Assembly (NCBI GenBank): GCA_921293015.1
Contig: OV121097.1
Coordinates: forward strand, 13,331,940-13,395,939
DNA length: 64,000 nucleotides
Origin: Phorcus lineatus
Taxonomy: Eukaryota > Mollusca > Gastropoda > Trochida > Trochidae
Reading direction: 5' to 3'
Each line of letters starts with the position of its first letter. Position 1 is the first letter of the stretch. Positions 31,601-39,600 of this stretch are shown piece after piece. A program made the position numbers and the translations under genes. Below the pieces are notes generated by a model. It ran no database searches. It had not been told where the DNA came from and saw nothing but the letters and a program-made list of their open reading frames with translations.

Positions 31601-34600
31601 TACAATACACAGGTGTACTTAATAACATATGAATGGCAATTGAATCAAATACAAATTTGTACAAGGCAGGTAGCCTACAATACACAGGTGTACTTAATAA
31701 CATTTGAACGACAATTGAATCAAATACAAATTTGTACAAGGCAGGCAAGTCAAAGATCAACAATGTTGATGGCTGATTCTTACAGTTCGGTAGATTCAAA
31801 CACTGGTCTGAATCTATGGACAAAGAACTTGAATTTTTTGGATGTTTGCATCGAATATGGCTCTCCAATGGCAAATTGTTGGAAGAGACCAAGAACCATT
31901 GCATGACACTTGGGATATTCAATATCAAAGTTGTAGTACAAGCTAATGAGTTGCAAGACTGAGGAAGTGACACTACTGCCTTGACAGCGAATAGAACAGC
32001 CATCTCCAACGATGAACATCCCTTTCACAGCTTGATCTTTGGTGAAAACGATGACATGAGGAGCTTCCATTGGCTTGGTTATCAACATTTTTCCAATGTC
32101 AGAATCTGCAACATCCTGTAAAAAGAAAAACATATAATAAATAGACCATTTGGATCTCATCAGGCTTTATATAATACATAAAAAATCCCAATAGCTAAGG
32201 ATCCTGAAATGACATTTCAACATTTTAGGACTCGCATTGTTTTTTTAGAAGATTTTTTTGCGTGACCTTTTTATAGTAGGGGCAATTGTCATGAAGTCTA
32301 CAATTGTACAGTTCCCTTGGGCCAAGATAAATGTAAACAAGATTTAAGGTCTCTGGAGGCAATCATTCACAAGGTAAAATTGAAAGTCGAAACTGTTACC
32401 GGCAGATAATCATTTGAGGACGTATACAGGTAAACATAGCTCAGATGAATTTAATAACAATATTATCTTAATGTATTTACAGGATTTCATTAAAGTTTTT
32501 TTTGATGATTGATAACTTAGCCAAACGTTCATTTCCGTTATGGTAAAACAGATTGTTTTATTCACTATTACTTACATCATGTACTTGAACAAGTGTCTTG
32601 AAATGAGTGTTTGGAGTGTTCCCTTTCCCACTTCTGTCAAATTTGGTTTCTTGCTCGATAAAGCGGATGACATCAACCATTGCTCTTGAGTCCTGTTTCA
32701 AATAAAATGTCAGTGTAAGCAAGTGTCTATTTTGGCAATATTCGTTAACTTTTAAATAGTCACATCCTTCCCTAGATATAAGGCATATAGATAATGAGGG
32801 GTTGTTTTGGTCAACAATGAGTGTACATATAAGGGAGAAGAACTGTTTTTCAGGGCATTATTTTCAAAAGGCAAGGTCTCAATGAAATTAGGAAATTATT
32901 AATTCTACAATTAATCAACTGCAATTGTAACTGGAAATAGCATCAATCAAGTGAATCTACCAATAATGGCACACGCTTCAGACGTGATCCAGAAGTTCAA
33001 TTTACCCGGTTGACGTTTGGGCCACAAAATGTGTAAATGTACGATGGAAAACGACGATTTAAATCAAACTTTACATAATTAGCACTTTATAGATCTACGA
33101 ATCGAAAGTAAAATACCTCGTTGTAGCTAAGGAATCTAAAGAAGAGACCAAACGTTCTTTGAAACTTTTTCAGCACTCCACCGTGTTCGAATTGCTTCGC
33201 CAAGTCAACTTCCGTCCTGTTCGCGTTGCATCTTGGGTCCAGAACTTTCGAAAGAGCGGGAAATTTGAACACTGGTGTTCAAAAGCAGAATACCGGTGTT
33301 CAAGCCCGCAACGGGCAAACTAATTACCACGGGTTTTTTTTACATTTTAAATATGCAATAATCCATGAACAGAGGTCTTAATTTAAGTAATAATGTGCTC
33401 AGATAAAGTTGTTAAAAAAGAATGAACACATTTTGATTTATTAGCCCCTTGAAATAAAAGGTAACATAGGCCTACTCTAAAATTGTGATTAGGTAAAAAT
33501 TTTAAAGTTAAACTTTTGAAAACTTACCACAGATTGATGAACAAACAAACTTTTGTGACAAATTATTTCAGATGCGAAAGTAATAAGACATATTTGAAAA
33601 TTTATGCCATAGTGTTCAAAAGGAGAACACCTATTGTCTTTATGATAAACACACGTGTTCATAATTTGAACATGCATGTTTATATCTAAACACCACAAAA
33701 TATGTGTATGTACAAGAAGAACACTAGTGTTACTAAATTAAACACTACATGTGTTGATATTGAACACGTCTGGTGTTCAGCAATTTTACACTGGTGTTCA
33801 AAAGCAGAACAGCGGTGTTCAAGCCTGCAAGGGGCAAACTAATTACCACGTTTTTTAAATTGAAAATATGCAATAATCCATGAACAGCGGTCTTAATTTA
33901 AGTAATTGTGCTCCGATAAAGTTGTTAAAAAAGAATGAACACATTTTGATTTATTAGCCCCTTGAAATAAAAGTTAACATACTCTAAAATTGTGATTAGG
34001 TAAAAATTTTAAAATTAAACTTTTGAAAACTTGCACAGGTTAATGAACAAACAAACTTTTGTGAAAAAGTATTTCAGATGCGAAAGTAATAAGGCATTTA
34101 TGCCATAGTGTTCAAAAGGAGAACACCTATTGTCTGTATGATAAACACACGTATTCATAATTTGAACATGCATGTTTATATCTTAAACACCACAAAATAT
34201 GTGTATGTACAAGAAGAACACTAGTGTTACTAAATTAAACACTACATGTGTTAATATTGAACACGTCTAGTGTTCAGCAATTTTACAGTGTAGCTCCTGG
34301 CTACCACAGACCTCTTGATCCGAAGCCGAACGCGCTAACCACTGCGCTATCCCGAACATCCCGGGAAATTCTGTGTTACTGAACGCAGCCTTAGTAGTCC
34401 TGGTAAATATCACTACCATCTTTCCTCTTGCTGAATAGACCAAACAATTCGGTCGAGCTGACGAAATCACCTCTTGTTTTTTGGGCGTAAAACGTCCCGA
34501 TCAGGGTAATTTTGGTGGAATCAAGGGGACATTTATACCTTCATGTTATTAGTACATGATTATAACACGACCAAGTTGAAACATGTTACTTAGGGCCTCC

Positions 34601-36895
34601 CCACACCAACACAGCGCGTCGGCAGCGCGTCAGCAGCGCAGCGCGTAGCGCGCGTTTTTTTACCCCAGACTGGCGCAGCGCATCAATGCGCGTCGATGCA
34701 GCGAAATAATATATGGAACAAGTGAACAACGTCAGAAGTAGGGGATTCCCCGACGCGTCGAAGCGCCAGGCAGCAAAAATCACTTTTTTTGCGATTCAGA
34801 AATTTTGTTGCTGGCGCGCTGTCGGCGCGCTGCGTTGGTGTGGGTTATCAATCATAAATCAACATGAGCAATTTTTTTGTTGCGGGCGCGCTGCGCTGCG
34901 CTGCTTGCGCGCTGTGTTGGTGTGGGGAGGCCTTTAGGGTGACATTATAGTTGATTTAGAGTTGACAACTAGATAAATGAGAGCGTACAGTCGGTAAAAT
35001 GTTGGAAAAGAAAAGTGAAGCCATTCATTGGCGCTATTTAGTAACTTAGTAGTGTAAAAGAAATCACTGGTGATTTACCTTATATTATCATAAATAAAAA
35101 AATTCAAAAGTAATGGACATCCTATCCATACATATGTAGGTTTACAACCATATTAAATTGGAAAAAGTACAACACTTTTTTTCCACGTCATTTCCGCCAA
35201 ATCAAAATGACGGACCGGATGCCAATATTTCAGGCTAAAGTAAGACTTCGCTCAACGTCTCCACAGACAGTACATCAGAGCCGAGTTTTACGAGTGACGA
35301 CAGTATGACACGAATCCAAAGAACTAAAACTTACTGGGAATCGTCACTACATTTGAAGTCGGACTCTTAGCGTCAACTACCGGGCTTCCGAGGGTTAAAG
35401 GGACACAGAGTTTGACATTGGAGTAAAAATTATTAAATGACGTAAATATATATCGGGAAAAATCCACCCTGCTACATCAGCGTATTTGTCTCCGCCTAGG
35501 TCCATTTTATACCCTGATATTCTTCTGCCTAAAACGCTCGTATCGCTTACGGCTGGTTACTCATGGCTATTTATAGCCTACATTGACATTTGTTTGAATT
35601 CTTATCCGGGTGGTGCCGTTATTGCCGAATGCGAGTCATTTCATTGACTTGCTATATTAATACGAGCGTTTTAGGCCGAAGGACATCAGGGTATATGATG
35701 GAGCTAGGCAGAGACAAATACGCAGATGTAGCAGGATGGGAAATAGTTGTTTCTCAAAATCACAATCTTGGATCTTATCAGTTCAGTTTAGAGACAATAA
35801 ACAGCTGTAATTTGACGCAAACATAATTTGAAACTTTTTCAGAAGGTCATCTTACTGATTTGCATGTTAAGTAGACGGAGAATTTCGACTTGTTAACATC
35901 TATATTGGTGTTTTTGTGCTATAACTGAAAACAGGAATTCGAAATATCCTAATTAGAAATTAAGATGCAAATTAAAGGAGGATATTTGAACATAATTCAG
36001 GGTAGATGGAATTTGGTTGTTTTATCTAAACCAGATAAAAATTCATGAATCATACTTTGTGCCACTTCTACGGACGTAGCTACAGTTGCTTCGCCAAAAT
36101 AGGCTCTTTGATACCCTGACGTCGCCTTTTTTTAAAACTCGATGATACTGGGGGAAGAGGTTATATAGCTACAGCTCTGCAGCTACTACGGACCATGCAT
36201 GTATATACCGTGTATTATGCACGAATCAGAACCAGCTTCGACTGTGAACTTACCTTGGATTCATGTAATAACCTCTCGTTCGAGGTTCCGCTGCTGAGGG
36301 CTTCACCTGAAAAACACAGCGATCATACAATGATTATAACGGGAGCCTCTTTTTGTGTTTATGTGTAGAAATATTGTTAAAGATAACTTTACGTCCTCGC
36401 ATAGTTCTTTTGATGGCGACGTTTTAAAATTACACCCGGTTTTCTGTAGACTTTCTGTTATAGTTATAATTCTTTTCATTATTCAATCTTTTTAAGGAGC
36501 AACTTTAGAATTGGTTCGCCACCTGGAATACATATCTTAAACCTAATGCTATCCCTATCAGTAACACTAACCCTGAATCCTAACCCTGCAAGTTAAAGGG
36601 AAATAGTATTGAAGATGTTATATCAAAGAATACATAGACATAATGGTATGTATTGTAATTATGAAAATGGGTGGCGAACTAATTATAAAGTTGTAGGCCT
36701 ACCCTTTTGGAGCTAAAACCCTTCTGAAGAAAGAGTAACGTAAATAATAGGATAACTGACAAACTTTGTATTTACATTTGTTACAAGTTATGAAATAATA
36801 TACACAGTATGTCTTCATTATGTTATCAAATATTGGGTTCACATTGTCATGTATTTTATCGCCTGCTTACCTTCCTCTCCAATTAGGCCCACCAT
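27972..36895 (-). CDS. Three-exon gene for a 255-residue protein of unknown function
   Basis: Exons 36871-36895, 36254-36306 and 27972-28661 join in phase (25, 53 and 690 bases) with consensus splice sites: GAAG|GTAAGC, TTTTTCAG|GTG, CAAG|GTAAGT and TTTTCTAG|AAT. The protein starts MVGLIGEEGEALSSGTSNER. It has a basic helical stretch (YRKLTQEYLRNTLLRLRAS, in the first half), a hydrophobic segment with GLHGDGSGVKGLSPFVFTPL, and a Ser/Arg-rich C-terminus ending FRRRSAVN. There is no signal peptide or membrane span. The start is favoured because an ATG follows a CpG-containing region with TGACGTCA. Intron 2 (7.6 kb) carries the CACTGTAAAAT transposon in the same orientation. I do not recognise the family; the exon structure is inferred from splice sites and phase. 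Confidence 0.7.
28662..29106. other. Intron 2, distal part
   Basis: No gene. AATAATCTCTATATAT near 28755 is shared with sequence next to the hairpins at 26588 and 48545. Confidence 0.45.
29107..29249. mobile_element. Small MITE with GGTCGTGTCAAGTGACCTT ends
   Basis: The left end GGTCGTGTCAAGTGACCTT and the right end AAGGTCACCTGACACAACC are complementary with two mismatches. The total is about 143 bp, non-coding. Confidence 0.7.
29281..29511 (-). mobile_element. SINE, 3' part, split by the transposon
   Basis: Minus-strand match to the 56989 SINE from its tail (GAGGTGAGGTGAG...TTTAACGCCGC) to CTGCAGGCAAAGTTGC, where the 4.78-kb element begins. The remainder resumes at 34293. Confidence 0.85.
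29514..29940. repeat. Left subterminal GTGTTCAA / TTGAACAC array
   Basis: About twenty copies of the octamer-like words TTGAACAC, GTGTTCAA and near variants occur in both orientations in 420 bp, many arranged as facing pairs that can form small hairpins. Near 29840-29935 they become tandem: ATGTTTATCATCTTGAACAC with a period close to 20 to 22. Confidence 0.85.
30827..30928. repeat. Stem-loop with 18-bp perfect arms, ribozyme-like layout
   Basis: AGTAGTTTTATGGATGAA at 30827-30844 is exactly complementary to TTCATCCATAAAACTACT at 30911-30928. The loop holds an AAGCA/TGCTT mini-stem followed by GAAAA, and a GGTGT/ACACC mini-stem followed by AAAACGTC. This resembles the hammerhead-like segments known in Penelope-type retroelements, but the core is not a clean match (no CTGATGA). 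Confidence 0.4.
31597..31746. repeat. 75-bp tandem duplication beside the transposon gene
   Basis: TAGCCTACAATACACAGGTG occurs at about 31597 and again 75 bases later, followed by nearly identical sequence to CAAGGCAGG. It lies just beyond the stop codon of the transposon gene. Confidence 0.9.
31780..33272 (-). CDS. Spliced gene carried by the transposon, unknown function
   Basis: Three open segments join in phase: 33117-33272, 32576-32692 and 31780-32115. Splice sites are CGAG|GTATTT, GAAACAG|GAC, CATGAT|GTAAG and TTTTACAG|GATG. The joined frame contains KVLDPRCNANRTEVDLAKQF, then MVDVIRFIEQETKFDRSGKG, then a C-terminal part with GMFIVGDGCSIRCQGSSVTS and LISLYYNFDIEYPK, and ends STEL. No ATG exists in the first segment and an in-frame TGA lies just upstream, so translation may start at the methionine in the middle exon (about 145 codons) or in an unseen exon. 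The C-terminal pattern reminds me of uncharacterised proteins found in many copies in fish and invertebrate genomes; this is memory, not a search. AATAAA on the minus strand is at about 31427-31432. Confidence 0.6.
33271..34290. repeat. Duplicated right end of the transposon
   Basis: Two tandem units, 33271-33789 and 33790-34290, both start ACTGGTGTTCAAAAGCAGAA and end GTGTTCAGCAATTTTACA. They differ by scattered substitutions and small deletions. Each contains AACACACGTGTTCATAATTTG-like paired words. The inner copy ends TTTTACACTG, a decayed internal terminus. Confidence 0.9.
34293..34356 (-). mobile_element. SINE, tRNA-like head, split by the transposon
   Basis: GACCTCTTGATCCGAAGCCG and CGCTAACCACTGCGCTATCC are the reverse complement of the SINE head with the A box. 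This completes the copy begun at 29281. Part of the B-box segment is lost. Confidence 0.85.
34591..34937. mobile_element. GC-rich foldback MITE
   Basis: Ends GGGCCTCCCCACACCAACAC and GTGTTGGTGTGGGGAGGCC are complementary. The sub-ends are tracts of GCGCGC/CAGCGC words, in sharp contrast with the AT-rich surroundings. About 347 bp, no gene. Confidence 0.85.
34938..35463. other. Intron 2, proximal part
   Basis: No confirmed gene. On the plus strand an ATG near 35209 opens MTDRMPIFQAK just before a donor-like AAA|GTAAGA; without a partner exon this is only a weak first-exon candidate. Confidence 0.3.
35464..35740. mobile_element. Foldback MITE, family D, copy 2
   Basis: Same arms and interior as 5560-5838 (CCTGCTACATCAGCGTATTT ... 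GATGTAGCAGGATGG), slightly diverged. It lies in intron 2 of the 255-residue gene. Confidence 0.85.
35741..36253. other. Intron 2, no gene seen
   Basis: No supported feature. Confidence 0.4.
36254..36306 (-). CDS. Exon 2 of the 255-residue gene
   Basis: 53 bases between TTTTTCAG and GTAAGTTC. It completes a glycine codon and then reads EALSSGTSNERLLHESK. Confidence 0.7.
36501..36692. mobile_element. 192-bp MITE with GTTCGCCACC ends
   Basis: AACTTTAGAATTGGTTCGCC on the left pairs with GGCGAACTAATTATAAAGTT on the right, about 24 bp with two mismatches. The interior contains CCTAACCCTG words. It sits in intron 1 of the 255-residue gene. Confidence 0.75.
36871..36895 (-). CDS. Exon 1 (coding part) of the 255-residue gene
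   Basis: ATG at 36895 followed by eight codons (MVGLIGEE) and one base, then donor GTAAGC. Confidence 0.65.
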
Positions 36896-36943
36896 CTTCC
36901 TTTCGTTTACTTTTACATCGCTAAGCAACGTGGCGGCTTTTTG

Positions 36944-36951
36944 TGACGTCA
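36944..36951. promoter_or_regulatory. CRE-like site upstream of the 255-residue gene
   Basis: A perfect TGACGTCA palindrome about 50 bases before the start codon at 36895. Such sites bind CREB/ATF factors near promoters of many animal genes. Confidence 0.4.
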
Positions 36952-37262
36952 TAATCAAAACACGTCATAAAGTACGCCAGGCAGTTTCCCTAGTTTACCG
37001 TGCCTGATTTGTATTTTGCCAAATTTAAGAGATTAGGCAAGTGCGTATTCAAATTAGAAACATTTGAAATTTAATCGATCAAAGTAAATATTATACTTGA
37101 AATCAAATGAATATTTTGTGTTAAAAGAGCAAATGTATATGGCTGAACTGGCACGGTGAATTTTAAAATTCCGAATGTCATAAACTCGGTTGCAGATAAA
37201 TAATAATACTGATAACGATAACTCTTTTTGTCTTTTAAAAAATATCATATATTTTTCGTCCT

Positions 37263-37345
37263 TTTGTAGGCTACGGCGCGGCCGGGAATCGATCCCCGGC
37301 CTACTATTGAAGAGCGGACACTTAATCCACTTAGCTACTTCCCCG
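37263..37345 (-). pseudogene. tRNA-like sequence, probably a SINE head
   Basis: On the minus strand, GGGGAAGTAGCTAAGTGG contains an A box (TAGCTAAGTGG), and GGGGATCGATTCCCGG gives a T-arm with a B box. The 3' strand of the acceptor stem does not pair with the 5' strand, so this is not a complete tRNA gene. It differs from the other SINE family in the window. Confidence 0.5.
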
Positions 37346-37959
37346 TCAAATCTAATAATATTTCTCTAGGATAATGCCATTTTTCATCATAATCAAATCT
37401 AGGCCAGGGTTGTAACATATCCCTCACTTATTTAATAACATAATATCTAATCATTACGATTCGATTCGAAATGCCACTTTTCTTACTTTGAAGTTAATAT
37501 TAAATATATGCTTGATTTTAAATAGTGGATATATGAATTATTGATCCTGTCTGAATCTAAGTCTTAAAAAGGTAAAAAATATTATGTCATCATATCAAGA
37601 CAATGAATGAATTTCAATATTGTTAGAGTGTCGAAATTCGACAGATTCGACAGATCGTTTGCACTCTAGCGTCGCTCTGTTCATTTGAACTAAATCTCTT
37701 TCAAAATATCGTGTTTCATAACCTTCAAAAAGAATTTTGCTGTTAGAACATACTACGTGAGGGAAGTGATTATAATTAGTTAATTACTATTTTATTCAAT
37801 GAATAATTTCAATACCTTCCCAAATGTGTGTCGACTTATCTTTGTAAATACTGAGAGAGAGAGTTTATTTCTGTAAAAGGGCCACCAGCCCATTATACTT
37901 GTGATGTGATGATACAATAAACTGTCGAAGCGCCATAAAATAACATGTACAGACAAAGC
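37346..37959. other. Intergenic, no gene seen
   Basis: AT-rich. No supported feature except the weak downstream continuation of the LINE relic. Confidence 0.4.
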
Positions 37960-38345
37960 ATAATACAGTTCTAAGATGGACATTGTTGGGCATCAGCATA
38001 ATGCAAAATGTTTGTTACGTTTCTTTTGAGCTATAAAAATATATTTTGCAAGATTATTGAGTACAATACTATTTGTTCACGTAAACAGTGAGTTGAGCTT
38101 GTTATCAGATCGGATTACATAGTAATGCTCTTGTATGAGATCTGTTCTCAGGTTATCATAGAATGGATATTCAAGGCAAAAATGCAATTCAGATTCAACA
38201 GCTAGTATAACACAAAATGGCGAAAGACGATCTTTATGGTCAAGTTTTAGGCGTCTACCATTCTCTATCATAAGGTTATGGTTTGAACAGCGGAATTTGC
38301 ATAACGCAGTGCAATATGCTTTAACGTTAATGCACTAAAATTGTT
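37960..38345 (-). pseudogene. LINE C-terminal coding relic
   Basis: Minus-strand frame reads CTALCKFRCSNHNLMIENGR, then ESELHFCLEYPFYDNLR, then a stop, then IVLNNLAKYIFIAQKKRN. This order (KFR.SNH..IE.GR, E.E.HF...CP.Y..LR, ..KR) is the usual C-terminal end of endonuclease/reverse-transcriptase proteins of L1/Tx1-like or RTE-like LINEs. An internal stop and the absence of the reverse transcriptase domain show it is dead. Confidence 0.6.
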
Positions 38346-39600
38346 TTGACCGAGTCATCAACTGATAAATATTAACATATTCAGATAATAAGCATGTCAA
38401 TATAAACAGATGTCACTTCATTCCATATAATATTATTAAACGATAGTGCCAATCATACCAAAATTTGCGTCATTGTGAGTTCTTACATTTCTTAGCACAA
38501 ATGATACATACAAACTGCACGTATAAACGAGCAATGAAGTACTTATAGTCTATATTAGTTTTTCTATAATAAAATTAATTGTAAACATTAAGGCCAACAT
38601 TCATTTAATAACAATAACTCACTAAAATACAGTTCTTTATAAATATACTATACGAAGTATTACCATCCAATACTATTTCTACTGTAAACCCAAACCACAT
38701 ATTTTAATGAGAGACAAAACATAAGATAAAAATAATGCTCATTATCTTAATTTTATTTTTTTAAAATACTTATTTAAATCTGTTTCTTCGGAAGGAATGG
38801 AGGTTAAATCATACTCCCAGTCATGACCTAGAAAGAAACAACATATGAAGTTCAGTCTAACATGTATAGTTTTATACACTGACACACATAACAAGTAAAT
38901 TCCCAGGATTACTGTTTACAATGATACAATTGTCTTATATTATAACATTAAACATAGATCTCGGAAGGCATATACCTTATTTTAAGGTTATAAGCATCGA
39001 AGGCAAAACACCAAGCTCAATCTCAGGTATTGAAACTGAATCACTAATTTTCTGAGTCCCATTCTCTCCCAACAGATGTAGTAAAGTCAATAATTCCTAC
39101 GCTAACCTCTCCACAGTTACGAACATTTCTCGGGCTCGAAAATCCCCAAGCAGCAAAACATTGCCACATTTCACACACACAAAAGACAACACCAAAATTT
39201 CACCCTATCAAAATTCATTTCATACATGGAAAGCTTGCTTCTGTTTTGGGATGATTCGGGCGCCATAATATGTGACTCTGTTCCGCCAAGAAAACTTGAA
39301 GTGCAAACTGCAAAGTCAAAACAGTGTAGGACTTTATGACTTGAGCTACCACTGGATTAGAAATGCAGAGATAAGAGATATGATGCTACACACGGGACGT
39401 GTTCAACTAGCAGAGAAAGTAGTCATTGCTACGATTCATGAACCCATTCTCTTCTTGAACACGCCCCCGGCTTTTAGGTTATTTTGGTTATCTTCACATT
39501 CTTCAGTAGATATTCATGAAACAAAGCTCCATCCAGTACTCTGTAAGTCTGAGCTGGCAGGCTCTGGGACCAAAATAATTGATGACACAGAACAGTGGTC
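38346..39600. other. Intergenic, downstream of zinc-finger gene 4
   Basis: AT-rich. The part nearest 39600 is probably 3' untranslated sequence of the minus-strand gene. No other gene is supported. Confidence 0.4.

Larger units (their letters stand above)
29512..34292 (-). mobile_element. 4.78-kb DNA transposon with CACTGTAAAAT ends and TA duplication
   Basis: The left terminus CACTGTAAAATCAAGTG (29514) and right terminus ATTTTACAGTG, as reverse complement (34290), form an 11-bp perfect inverted repeat. TA flanks each side (29512-29513, 34291-34292). Rejoining the flanks restores a continuous SINE, proving insertion. Both subterminal regions are dense in GTGTTCAA/TTGAACAC. The right end is present twice as tandem units of about 510 bp. 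A spliced minus-strand gene (31780-33272) is the only coding content seen; no DDE transposase, helicase or reverse transcriptase motif is recognisable. TA duplication is typical of Tc1/mariner, but these termini and the cargo are not. Confidence 0.85.

Noticed and set aside
33117..33272. Start codon at 33272 for the transposon gene
   Set aside because: That codon is GTG in the duplicated terminal repeat, preceded closely by an in-frame TGA; the true 5' end is left open.
37263..37345. A functional tRNA gene
   Set aside because: A and B boxes are present, but the acceptor stem does not pair and no good anticodon stem can be drawn.
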